Source: an uncultured Xanthomonas sp. (lineage in GTDB: Bacteria; Pseudomonadota; Gammaproteobacteria; Xanthomonadales; Xanthomonadaceae). From it: DNA of 64,000 nt. The DNA is taken from positions 1 through 64,000 of the forward strand of contig CALTTS010000015.1 in assembly GCA_943912265.1 (NCBI GenBank). Reading direction: 5' to 3'. Of this stretch, positions 16,358 to 25,908 are shown piece by piece (position 1 is the stretch's first letter; every line of letters starts with the position of its first letter). Under the pieces are notes generated by a model that was not told the origin of the DNA, searched no databases, and saw nothing but the letters and a program-made list of their open reading frames with translations. The translations under genes and the position numbers were made by a program.

Positions 16358-17395
16358 ATGGCCCGTGCTGGGTTGTACAAGAGCGATGTGCAGAAGGCCC
16401 GCGACGCGCTGCGAGCGCAGGGCAAGCATCCGTCGGTGGACGCGGTGCGGGTGGCATTGGGCAACACCGGCTCCAAGACCACCATCCACCGCTACCTGAA
16501 GGAACTGGAGGAGGAGGAAGGGCAAGGCCTCGGTGCCAAGGTCGCCGTCAGCGACGCACTGCAGGACCTGGTCGGCCGACTCGCTGGGCGCCTGCACGAC
16601 GAGGCCGAGGCCGTCGTCGCGGAGGCCAAGCAGCAGTTCGACGCGCAGTTGCAGGAGCGCGGACAAGCACTCGAGCGCGCTCAGCAGGAAGCGGCGGCCC
16701 TGAGCGCCCAGCTCCAGGGCACCGAAACGGCGTTGCACAACGAAAAGACCTCGCATGCAGCCAGCCGGCAAGCACTGGCCGACCGAGCTACCGAGGTCGC
16801 CCAGCTCGGCGAGCGCATCGCCGGCCTGACCGCCCGACTAGCCGAGCACGAGGCGCACGCACAGTCGCTGGAACAGAAGCACCAGCACGCCCGCGAGGCG
16901 CTGGAGCACTACCGGACCTCGGTCAAGGACCAGCGCGACCAGGAACAGCGCCGGCACGAACACCAAGTGCAGGAACTACAGGTCGCGCTACGCCAGGCCA
17001 ATGAGGTGCTGACCGCCAAGAACCACGAGCTGGTACAGCTCAATCGCGACAATGGGCAGTGGCTGGAGCGCCATAGCCGCTTGGAGCGGGAGCTGGCCCA
17101 GGTGCGGCAGGATGCAGACGACCAGCGGAAGGAACTTGACGCGCTACGGCTCACGGCCACCGAGCACCAGACCTTGCAGACGCGCTGGGCGCAAGATACC
17201 CAGGCGCTGGAGGTTGTACGGGCAGAATTGGTCGGTGCTCGCGCCGATCTAGCGAAGGAGCTGGAGCGTCGCGAACAGGCCGAAGCCGACGCGTTGCGGG
17301 CCGGTGTGCGCAGTGACACGCTGGAGCAGGTACTGGCGCAGTTGCGCCCAGCTCAAGCTGCCGGTTCAGTCGGCAAGAAAAATCCGGCAACCTGA
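16358..17395 (+). CDS. kfrA: KfrA-like coiled-coil DNA-binding protein
   Basis: A 345-aa protein with a small N-terminal DNA-binding domain (residues about 1-55, GLYKSDVQKARDALRAQGKHPSVDAVRVALGN with SKTTIHRYLKEL) followed by almost 280 residues of continuous heptad-like helix rich in Glu, Gln, Arg and Ala. This is the KfrA arrangement: a plasmid/integrative-element autoregulator that may aid maintenance. The strong RBS GAGGAGG (16346-16352) fixes the ATG at 16358. It lies just after the metal genes and before a phage-like operon on the other strand, supporting a mobile origin for the region. Confidence 0.75.
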   Translation: MARAGLYKSDVQKARDALRAQGKHPSVDAVRVALGNTGSKTTIHRYLKELEEEEGQGLGAKVAVSDALQDLVGRLAGRLHDEAEAVVAEAKQQFDAQLQERGQALERAQQEAAALSAQLQGTETALHNEKTSHAASRQALADRATEVAQLGERIAGLTARLAEHEAHAQSLEQKHQHAREALEHYRTSVKDQRDQEQRRHEHQVQELQVALRQANEVLTAKNHELVQLNRDNGQWLERHSRLERELAQVRQDADDQRKELDALRLTATEHQTLQTRWAQDTQALEVVRAELVGARADLAKELERREQAEADALRAGVRSDTLEQVLAQLRPAQAAGSVGKKNPAT

Positions 17396-17486
17396 TGATT
17401 TCACGAAAGAAATCAGATTCTATGGGGCATTTTTACAGGTATCTCGGCTGAACCCCAAGAATTGCCCCGCCGAGCACGGCAACATC

Positions 17487-17505
17487 GCAGGGGCTGCACC
17501 CCTGC
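17487..17505 (+). terminator. Hairpin after kfrA-like gene
   Basis: GCAGGGG and CCCCTGC form a 7-bp stem with a 5-nt loop (CTGCA), 90 bp past the kfrA-like stop. There is no T-run, so its function as a terminator is uncertain. Confidence 0.25.
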
Positions 17506-17524
17506 ACCCCGCAGGCACCACACC

Positions 17525-17547
17525 GCATGAAACGTGCCGTTTCATGC
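17525..17547. other. Perfect 9-bp inverted repeat at the convergent gene end
   Basis: GCATGAAAC and GTTTCATGC flank a 5-nt loop GTGCC. It overlaps the stop codon of the RHH/SEC-C gene (minus strand) in the convergent interval with the kfrA-like gene. It could act as a transcription end or mRNA-stabilising hairpin; there is no poly-T tract on either strand. Confidence 0.4.
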
Positions 17548-17883
17548 GCCGTGGCACCGCTTGAACTTCTGGCCGCTGCCACACGGGCACAAATCATTCC
17601 GGCCCGCCTTGTAGGTCATCCCCGACGCCGCTACCGGCCTACCCACCGACGACGAAACAGAGGGCGCAGCACCCACGGGCCGGGCCGGCGCCCTCGCGCC
17701 TACCGGCGCAACCGCTCCGGCCCGGCCCACCGATGACGGCATCACCCTGTCCCGTTTACGCGCGTCCAAGTAGTCCCGCACGGCCACCGCCACCAAGGCA
17801 TTCAGGCTGATGCCCAGTGCCTTGGCATACGCACAGGCATCGGCTTTCAAGGCATCGCCAAGACGGATATTCACGGCTGTCAT
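17542..17883 (-). CDS. RHH-like protein with C-terminal SEC-C motif
   Basis: A 113-aa two-part protein. The N-terminus (VNIRLGDALKADACAYAKALGISLNALVAVAVRDYLDAR) resembles a ribbon-helix-helix DNA-binding/antitoxin fold. A Pro/Ala-rich linker leads to a SEC-C zinc-binding tail (GRNDLCPCGSGQKFKRCHG). SEC-C tails occur on SecA and on many unrelated proteins. Its ATG overlaps the upstream stop as ATGA, so it is the last gene of a three-gene operon. Function is unknown; a transcription regulator is a reasonable guess. Confidence 0.65.
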   Translation of the reverse strand: MTAVNIRLGDALKADACAYAKALGISLNALVAVAVRDYLDARKRDRVMPSSVGRAGAVAPVGARAPARPVGAAPSVSSSVGRPVAASGMTYKAGRNDLCPCGSGQKFKRCHGA

Positions 17884-18149
17884 GGCCGCCACCCCGGCGG
17901 CGTGCGTTCCAGCAAATCCAAGATGCTCCCGCAGGCGTCAAAGCGTTCTTGCATCTCGGCCAACACCATCGAAGCCGCCGATGCCATCGCTGGCCCCTCG
18001 GCAGACAGATCAAGCGAGCGGCAGCGATCCATGAAATGCCGATAGGCATCACGCATGGCCCGCAGCATCGGAATGTCGGAAACCCGCCATTGGCGGGTGC
18101 CTGAGTGGTCGGTGTAGAACAAACCCTTGGGATACCTGGGCCGCTTCAT
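17880..18149 (-). CDS. Unknown small protein in phage/plasmid-like operon
   Basis: An 89-aa soluble protein that I do not recognise. It starts MKRPRYPKGLFYTDHSG, is rich in Arg, Met and Ala, and is probably helical in its second half (AEGPAMASAASMVLAEMQERFDACGSIL). ATGA overlaps at both ends couple it to the Xer-activator-like gene upstream and the RHH/SEC-C gene downstream, which is the best evidence that it is real. Confidence 0.6.
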   Translation of the reverse strand: MKRPRYPKGLFYTDHSGTRQWRVSDIPMLRAMRDAYRHFMDRCRSLDLSAEGPAMASAASMVLAEMQERFDACGSILDLLERTPPGWRP

Positions 18150-18883
18150 CGGGCACCCCCGGCGACCTGATCCACGTCAATTTGACGGGGCCAGAATGGG
18201 GCCATTCCGACATTATGGAAGGCCATCGAGACCGCCATGCCCGTGCCCTGCCATTCCTGCGGAAACCATTGTGCGGCAACGCTTTCACCCATCGCCTGCC
18301 GTGGGCGCGTGTCACTTGTTTTGTAATGGACAAGCCCAAGGGCTCGCGCTTCGCGCTCCCCCCGCCCTGTCAGCGCCGCAGCCGCGACAGCAAGCTGCCC
18401 CCGCAGGCTGTCGCGCTCGCGCATGACATCCCGCAGCAAAGCCGCCCGACGCACCAACAGAGACAGCCACCCCAATTCATGCGGTTGAATCTCATGGCCT
18501 TCCGGCGTCACCAGCGCCCCCCGGTGATTGATATGGCAGGCCGACCACGCCGGATGGATCAAGTCGCCATGCCGATAAACCCGCAACAGCTTGAAAGCTG
18601 CGTAGCTCGGACGAGCCTGCCCGGTTTCCCAATTTCCAATGGTGCGCAGACTGACCTTCAAAAACGAGGCCGCCGCTTCCCGCGACAATCCAGAGAAGGC
18701 ACGGGCATCGCGGAATTGCTCGGCACTTACATATTCACGCCGTGGACACTTCCCTGCCCGGCCATGCCTTGCAGCACGTGATTTTCCACGCAAAAATGCC
18801 CGATATGCATTATGCGAAATAAACCATGGCCACTCTCGCATGGGCTCAGGCCATCCCGCCTTGAACGTGATGCTCATCGGCAT
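18146..18883 (-). CDS. VC1465/DUF3653-type Xer recombination activation factor family protein
   Basis: A 245-aa phage-type protein. A helix-turn-helix segment (LSREAAASFLKVSLRTIGNWETGQARPSYAAFKLL) is followed by the family block HGDLIHPAWSACHINHRGALVTPEGHEIQPHELGWLSLLVRRAALL. From memory this matches the family named after Vibrio VC1465, members of which activate XerCD recombination of integrated filamentous/TLC-type elements; the functional extrapolation is inference. The start at 18883 has AGGAGG nine bases upstream; the frame is open to 19150 but without support. It heads an ATGA-coupled operon and carries a dif-like core within its coding sequence. Confidence 0.7.
   Translation of the reverse strand: MPMSITFKAGWPEPMREWPWFISHNAYRAFLRGKSRAARHGRAGKCPRREYVSAEQFRDARAFSGLSREAAASFLKVSLRTIGNWETGQARPSYAAFKLLRVYRHGDLIHPAWSACHINHRGALVTPEGHEIQPHELGWLSLLVRRAALLRDVMRERDSLRGQLAVAAAALTGRGEREARALGLVHYKTSDTRPRQAMGESVAAQWFPQEWQGTGMAVSMAFHNVGMAPFWPRQIDVDQVAGGAR
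18804..18818. other. dif/attP-like XerCD core inside the Xer-activator gene
   Basis: TATGCATTATGCGAA differs at one base from TATACATTATGCGAA, which I recall as the attachment core of Xanthomonas filamentous phages. Extended by AT it gives, on the minus strand, ATTTCGCATAA, the XerC-arm half of xanthomonad dif. The XerD-arm half is not well conserved here, and the bases also encode ISHNAY, so this could be chance. Confidence 0.3.
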
Positions 18884-18920
18884 CGCTGCGGACCTCCTCT
18901 CCTCACGATTACAGCCAGAC

Positions 18921-18944
18921 CCGATAGCCCGATAGCCCGATAGA
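18921..18944. repeat. Three perfect tandem copies of CCCGATAG
   Basis: CCCGATAG occurs three times head-to-tail, followed by a partial ATAG, 38 bp upstream of the Xer-activator-like start. The position suggests a regulator-binding array or iteron-like repeat, but no function is demonstrated. Confidence 0.6.
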
Positions 18945-19096
18945 TAGAGCGATGGGTCTGCTGTTGTGCAGATATCCTCGTAGCTCATCAAGCCACAGCT
19001 GCTGTATTGCTGCCTACGGCGTATGCCTATCTCCAAGCCCATCTCGCCCATGCCAAGGCGGCCTGCGGAAACAAGACATGGATGCATCGAAAAGGC

Positions 19097-19125
19097 TTGC
19101 GCCGAAATCGGAACTTGCCCATAAT
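19097..19125 (+). promoter_or_regulatory. Promoter of first tRNA pair
   Basis: TTGCGC (19097-19102), a 17-bp spacer and CATAAT (19120-19125), followed by a GC-rich discriminator (GCGCGCC) as in stringently controlled stable-RNA promoters. tRNA-Ala begins 18 bp after the -10. Confidence 0.6.
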
Positions 19126-19142
19126 GCGCGCCTTCCCGAAGT

Positions 19143-19218
19143 GGGGCCATAGCTCAGCTGGGAGAGCGCCTGCATGGCATGCAGGAGGTCGGCGGTTCGA
19201 TCCCGCCTGGCTCCACCA
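19143..19218 (+). tRNA. tRNA-Ala (GGC), copy 1
   Basis: 76 nt including encoded CCA. The acceptor stem GGGGCCA/TGGCTCC pairs with one G-U. The anticodon stem CCTGC/GCAGG encloses loop ATGGCAT with anticodon GGC. The T-arm GGTTCGATCC is present. Confidence 0.95.
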
Positions 19219-19282
19219 CTTCTTCCCATCGTGCGGTCCGCCAGGCCAGATCGCATGGCACGACAGATGCAACGCTCAATGC

Positions 19283-19358
19283 GTCCCCATCGTCTAGAGG
19301 CCTAGGACATCACCCTTTCACGGTGGCGACCGGGGTTCGAATCCCCGTGGGGACGCCA
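19283..19358 (+). tRNA. tRNA-Glu (TTC), copy 1
   Basis: 76 nt including CCA, from GTCCCCATCGTCTAGAGG to GGGGACGCCA. The anticodon loop is CTTTCAC with anticodon TTC; the T-arm is GGGGTTCGAATCCCC. Confidence 0.95.
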
Positions 19359-19369
19359 AGCATCACCCG

Positions 19370-19389
19370 AAGCCCGCGAAAGCGGGTTT
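19370..19389 (+). terminator. Terminator after first tRNA pair
   Basis: AAGCCCGC-GAAA-GCGGGTTT hairpin followed by a short T-rich stretch (CGCTATTTAG). It lies 12 bp past tRNA-Glu. Confidence 0.6.
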
Positions 19390-19436
19390 CGCTATTTAGT
19401 GAAGGCATGCAACAACTGATCGGTTCCCGAACACTG

Positions 19437-19465
19437 TTGCCGGCGCGAAGGATGTCCTGTACGAT
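19437..19465 (+). promoter_or_regulatory. Promoter of second tRNA pair
   Basis: TTGCCG (19437-19442), a 17-bp spacer and TACGAT (19460-19465), exactly 340 bp after the first promoter. The spacer sequence has diverged completely from copy 1 but the element positions are kept. Confidence 0.5.
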
Positions 19466-19482
19466 TCGCGCCTTCCCGAAGT

Positions 19483-19558
19483 GGGGCCATAGCTCAGCTG
19501 GGAGAGCGCCTGCATGGCATGCAGGAGGTCGGCGGTTCGATCCCGCCTGGCTCCACCA
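19483..19558 (+). tRNA. tRNA-Ala (GGC), copy 2
   Basis: Identical to the tRNA-Ala at 19143-19218, anticodon GGC, CCA encoded. Confidence 0.95.
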
Positions 19559-19622
19559 CTTCTTCCCATCGTGCGGTCCGCCAGGCCAGATCGCATGGCA
19601 CGACAGATGCAACGCTCAATGC

Positions 19623-19698
19623 GTCCCCATCGTCTAGAGGCCTAGGACATCACCCTTTCACGGTGGCGACCGGGGTTCGAATCCCCGTGGGGACGCCA
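19623..19698 (+). tRNA. tRNA-Glu (TTC), copy 2
   Basis: Identical to the tRNA-Glu at 19283-19358, anticodon TTC, CCA encoded. Confidence 0.95.
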
Positions 19699-19707
19699 GC
19701 ATCACCC

Positions 19708-19736
19708 GAAGCCCGCAAACGCGGGCTTCTTCATTT
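19708..19736 (+). terminator. Terminator after second tRNA pair
   Basis: GAAGCCCGC-AAAC-GCGGGCTTC gives a perfect 9-bp stem with a 4-nt loop, followed by TTCATTT. It also sits at the convergent end of the DUF1249 gene and may serve both strands. Confidence 0.75.
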
Positions 19737-19739
19737 CCG

Positions 19740-20270
19740 TCATTCGAGCGCCGTCGCGATGGTGGCTGGCCTCGCGGGCTGGCCGGCCATCGGCGGCGAT
19801 GCCTCGTCACGCGCAAGCGTGGCCACGCCGTGCCCGCGCTCGGCCAGGTACTGCAGCCACTTGCCGAGGAAGGTGTTCATCCGCATCCGGTGGCTGATCA
19901 GTTCGGCCGGCGGCGGGTACAGGCCCATCACGTCCTGCCAGCGCCGGCCGACGTAGCAGTGGGTGGTCTCCACCTGCAGGGCATCGCGATAGAAGCGCAC
20001 GTAGGCGGACGGATCCGGCTCGCCGGTCTGCGGATCGCAGATGCCGTAGGTCAGCCGCATCTCGACGGTGTAGCGGTGCGTCTCGATGACGTCGATGTAC
20101 AGGTCCAGGCCGTCGCCGATGGAGGAAACGTAACGCCCTGCCCGCAGGTCGCGCGGTTCGAACAGGCGCAGCAGCCGGGCATGGTTTTCGGCATACAGCG
20201 CCATCAGCCAGCCGAAACGGCTGAGGCGGGGATAACGGGAACCGGTGACGAGGGAAGAAGCTTCGGGCAT
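19740..20270 (-). CDS. DUF1249 family protein
   Basis: A 176-aa cytoplasmic protein of the DUF1249 (YqiB-like) family. Recognisable blocks are [13 protein letters not shown] near the N-terminus, [15 protein letters not shown] in the middle, and [15 protein letters not shown] before [15 protein letters not shown]. Function is unknown in the family. It stands alone and ends at the second tRNA terminator. A Pro/Ala-rich tail follows the conserved part. Confidence 0.85.
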   Translation of the reverse strand: MPEASSLVTGSRYPRLSRFGWLMALYAENHARLLRLFEPRDLRAGRYVSSIGDGLDLYIDVIETHRYTVEMRLTYGICDPQTGEPDPSAYVRFYRDALQVETTHCYVGRRWQDVMGLYPPPAELISHRMRMNTFLGKWLQYLAERGHGVATLARDEASPPMAGQPARPATIATALE

Positions 20271-20380
20271 GCCCCGATCCTACACGGCATCCCGCTCTTG
20301 CGGCGACGGCCCGGGCGAAGGCCGCACCCCCTTCCCCGCCGCGCGCGTCGCGTGCCCCGGGAGGCCGGACGCGACGGGCG

Positions 20381-21202
20381 TCAGAACATGCCGCGCTGCA
20401 GCCCGAAGGTGGCCAGCACCTTGCTGGATATCTCTTCGATCGAGGTGTGCGTGGTGCTGAGCGTGGGGATGCGCTCGGCGCGGAACAGGGCTTCGGCCGC
20501 CGAAACCTCGCGCCTGCAGGTTTCCAGATCCGCGTAGCGGGAATTGGGGCGGCGCTCCTGGCGGATCTGCTGCAGCCGTTCCGGATCGATGGTCAGGCCG
20601 AACAGCTTGCGCCGGTAGTTGCGCAGCCGCGGCGGCAGGCGGTCGCTTTCCAGATCCTCGTCGGTGAGCGGATAGTTGGCCGCGCGCACGCCGTAGTGCA
20701 GCGCCAGGTAGATGCAGGTGGGCGTCTTGCCCGCGCGCGACACCGCCACCAGGATCACGTCGGCTTCGTCGTAGTTGACCGCGATGCCGTCGTCGTGGGT
20801 CAGCGCGAAATTCATCGCGTTGATGCGGCGGTGGTAGGTGTCGAAATCGACCAGTCCGTGGGCCCTGCCGACGTTGAGGTGCCGCGGCGTGTTCAGTTCG
20901 TGCTCCAGCGGCCCGATGAACGGTGCGAACACGTCGAGGATCAGCGCGCCGCTCTCGGCGAGGATCACGCTCAGCCCGGAATCCACGCAGGAATTCACCA
21001 CGATCGGGCGCACCTGGTAGCGCTCAGCCGCCGCGCGGATGCGCGCCACCGCCTCTTCGGCCTTCTCCGGGTTGTCCACGAAGGAAATCCGGTCGGTCAC
21101 GAAGCTCGAACCAGGGAATTGCGTAAGCAGACTATGCCCGACGGTTTCGGCCGTGATACCGGTTCCATCGGACACGTAGAACACCGGGCGCGTATCGGAC
21201 AT
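20381..21202 (-). CDS. ppsR: PEP synthase regulatory protein (kinase/pyrophosphorylase)
   Basis: A 273-aa bifunctional regulator that phosphorylates and dephosphorylates PEP synthase using ADP and phosphate. It starts [19 protein letters not shown], the typical N-terminus, and has the P-loop-like motif [16 protein letters not shown] and the C-terminal block [18 protein letters not shown]. It is divergent to its target ppsA across 141 bp, the usual layout. The same frame remains open far upstream over ppsA as a high-GC artefact; the ATG at 21202 is the family start. Confidence 0.95.
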   Translation of the reverse strand: MSDTRPVFYVSDGTGITAETVGHSLLTQFPGSSFVTDRISFVDNPEKAEEAVARIRAAAERYQVRPIVVNSCVDSGLSVILAESGALILDVFAPFIGPLEHELNTPRHLNVGRAHGLVDFDTYHRRINAMNFALTHDDGIAVNYDEADVILVAVSRAGKTPTCIYLALHYGVRAANYPLTDEDLESDRLPPRLRNYRRKLFGLTIDPERLQQIRQERRPNSRYADLETCRREVSAAEALFRAERIPTLSTTHTSIEEISSKVLATFGLQRGMF

Positions 21203-21343
21203 CGTTTTCCGCCCTCCTCCGGGCCTTGGACTTGCGTCGAACCCGCCTTGTGCGGGCTGGTATCGCGCTGCATCATATCGGCTTCTTCCCATGGACGCGG
21301 CCATGCAGCCCGCCTCGGGCGATGGCCATACGGAGCATCGCGC

Positions 21344-23718
<2,375 letters not shown>

Positions 23719-23722
<4 letters not shown>

Positions 23723-24657
23723 CGGCGGCGGCACCGGACATCGCCACCGACCTGGCCAAGTCGGTCCCGCTCACCGCGCACGGCGGGATCGACTGGTGGC
23801 AGGTACTGCAGAACTGGGCGGCCGCCATCGCGATCCTGCTGATCGGCTGGTGGCTGGCCAAGTGGATCGCCCGCGCGATCCGCCGGGTCAATACGCGGGC
23901 GCGGATGGATGCCACCCTCAACGGGTTCCTGTCCAACCTCGCCTATGCGGTCGCGTTGATGATCGTGGCCATCGCCGCGCTGGACAAGCTCGGCGTGCCG
24001 ATCGCCTCGGCGGTGACGATCCTCGGCACGGTCGGGCTTGCGGTCGGCCTGGCGCTGAAGGATTCGCTGTCCAACATCGCCTCGGGCGTGATGCTGATCG
24101 TGCTGCGTCCCTTCCATGTCGGCGACACGGTGATCGTCGCCGGGCTGGAAGGCATCGTGGAGGAAGTGTGCATCTTCCAGACCCGGCTGCGCACCGCCGA
24201 CAACCGCGTGATCGTGCTGCCCAACAGCTCGATCACCACTACCGCCATCACCAACCTCACCTCGCGCCCGCAGCGCCGCATCGACATCACCGTCGGGGTC
24301 GGTTACGGCGACGACCTGCGCCAGGCGCAACGCGTGCTGCTGAAGATCGCGCAGGACAACGCCCTCGTGCTGGAGCAGCCGGCGCCGCTCGTGCAGGTGG
24401 CCGGGCTCGGCGACAGCGCGGTCAACCTCACCCTGTTCGCCTGGGCCGACACCGGCGATGCCGGCACGGCGAAAAGCCAGCTGCTCGAATCCATCCGCGA
24501 CGACATCATCGCCAGCGGCCTGTCGCTGCCGTATCCGCAGCGCGACCTGCACGTGTACCACCACGACGCCGATGGCCGCTCGCTGGCCGAGGTGCTGGCC
24601 AGACCGGTCGGCGACGGGGGCGAGCCCCTGCGGCCGTCCGCCAAAAGCGATCCCTGA
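23719..24657 (+). CDS. MscS-family mechanosensitive channel
   Basis: A 312-aa small-conductance mechanosensitive channel. An N-terminal periplasmic stretch is followed by three transmembrane helices (about residues 34-52, 72-92 and 100-125). The pore helix contains [24 protein letters not shown], and the beta-domain begins [21 protein letters not shown]. The C-terminal alpha/beta domain follows ([15 protein letters not shown]). The ATG overlaps the ppsA stop (ATGA), giving coupled expression. Confidence 0.9.
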
Positions 24658-24707
24658 TCCGTCTGCCGGGCGGCACGAAACCGCCCGCTTCCGCCCGCCG
24701 GCGCTGC

Positions 24708-25268
24708 TCAGCCGGCCAGGGCGGCCATGTTGCGGCGGTAGTGCCGCAGTTCGTCGATCGAATCGTGCACGTCGCTCAGGGCGGTGTGCGAAGCGCGCTT
24801 GCCGTGTGCGGCCAGCACTTCCGGCGCCCAGCGCCGCGCCAGTTCCTTCAGGGTGCTGACGTCGAGGTTGCGGTAGTGGAAGTACTTCTCCAGCCGCGGC
24901 ATCTGCCGGTGCAGGAAGCGGCGGTCCTGGCAGATCGAGTTGCCGGACATCGGCGAGGCACCGGCCGGCACCCATTCCTGCAGGAAGGCGATGGTCCGCG
25001 CTTCGGCCTGGCCCAGCGTGACGTCGCTGTCGAGCACGCGCTGCCACAGGCCCGAGTGCCGGTGCTGGTTGCGGTTCCAGTCGTCCATCGCCTCCAGCGT
25101 CGCCAGCGGATGCGAAATCGCCAGTTCCGGACCTTCGGCCAGCACGTTGAGCTGGGCGTCGGTGACGACGGTGGCGATTTCGAGGATGTCGTGATGGTCG
25201 GTGTCCAGCCCCGTCATTTCCAGGTCGATCCAGATCAGGCGGTCACTGTGCGGAGCGGGGCTGGACAT
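24708..25268 (-). CDS. orn: Oligoribonuclease
   Basis: A 186-aa 3'-5' exoribonuclease that removes the shortest RNA oligomers and also degrades pGpG. All DEDDh elements are visible: [10 protein letters not shown] (D and E), [15 protein letters not shown] with the third D, and [18 protein letters not shown] with the catalytic His and last Asp. Length is normal. It is monocistronic, with its start 73 bp from the tadA stop. Confidence 0.96.
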   Translation of the reverse strand: MSSPAPHSDRLIWIDLEMTGLDTDHHDILEIATVVTDAQLNVLAEGPELAISHPLATLEAMDDWNRNQHRHSGLWQRVLDSDVTLGQAEARTIAFLQEWVPAGASPMSGNSICQDRRFLHRQMPRLEKYFHYRNLDVSTLKELARRWAPEVLAAHGKRASHTALSDVHDSIDELRHYRRNMAALAG

Positions 25269-25340
25269 GGCATCTCGTGCGGCGTTGGGAAGCGGCCATG
25301 ATAGCGCAGCCGCATGTCGCCCTTCCCCGCCGGGGCCGGA

Positions 25341-25865
25341 TCAGGGCAGTGGCGGACGCCCGCGTTTGGCGCGGAAATAGTTGCTGAGCCGGCGGCCGGC
25401 CTCCTCGCCGAGCACGCCGCCGACTACCTCGATGCGATGGTTGTGGCGCGCATCGCCGATCAGGTCGAACAGGCCGCCGCAGGCGCCGGTCTTCGGATCG
25501 GACGCGCCGTAGACCACCCGCGCCACGCGCGCGTGCACCAGCGCCATCGCGCACATCGCGCACGGCTCCAGCGTCACATACAGCGTGGTGCCCACCAGGC
25601 GATGGTTGCCGGTCGCGCGGCCCGCCTGGCGCATCGCCACGATCTCGGCATGCGCGCTCGGGTCGTGGGTGGAGATGTTGAGGTTCCAGCCCTCGCCCAG
25701 CAGGGCGCCGTCGGCGCCCACCAGAACGGCGCCGACCGGGATTTCGTCGTGTTCGCGTTCGGCCCGTTCCGCCAGCGCCAGCGCATGGCGCATCCAGTGC
25801 AGGTCGATGCCGGCCTGCGTGCTGCCGGCGTCGGCGGAGGGCGGAGGGTCGAGACCTGCGATCAT
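25341..25865 (-). CDS. tadA: tRNA adenosine(34) deaminase
   Basis: A 174-aa zinc deaminase converting A34 to inosine in tRNA-Arg(ACG). The catalytic motifs are HAE (SAHAEIVAM) and PCxxC (LEPCAMCAMAL), followed by VVYGASDPKTGACG. From the ATG at 25865 the length fits the family; an alternative extension upstream would run into the gene for the efflux lipoprotein. Confidence 0.93.
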   Translation of the reverse strand: MIAGLDPPPSADAGSTQAGIDLHWMRHALALAERAEREHDEIPVGAVLVGADGALLGEGWNLNISTHDPSAHAEIVAMRQAGRATGNHRLVGTTLYVTLEPCAMCAMALVHARVARVVYGASDPKTGACGGLFDLIGDARHNHRIEVVGGVLGEEAGRRLSNYFRAKRGRPPLP

Positions 25866-25908
25866 CGCGACATCGTACCGTCGATGGACGGCGCGATGCC
25901 GGCCCGCG

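Larger units (their letters stand above)
19127..19358 (+). repeat. 232-bp direct repeat, copy 1 (tRNA-Ala + tRNA-Glu)
   Basis: By eye this is identical to 19467-19698. It spans the tRNA-Ala leader, tRNA-Ala, the 64-bp spacer and tRNA-Glu through CCA. The two copies lie 340 bp apart, start to start. Confidence 0.9.
19467..19698 (+). repeat. 232-bp direct repeat, copy 2 (tRNA-Ala + tRNA-Glu)
   Basis: Second copy of the tRNA-bearing repeat, identical by eye to 19127-19358. Similarity continues imperfectly into both terminator hairpins after a 1-bp indel. Confidence 0.9.

Noticed and set aside
20447..21343. Upstream extension of the ppsA frame
   Set aside because: It lies antisense to ppsR. Homology begins at the TTG at 21344 with an RBS before it.
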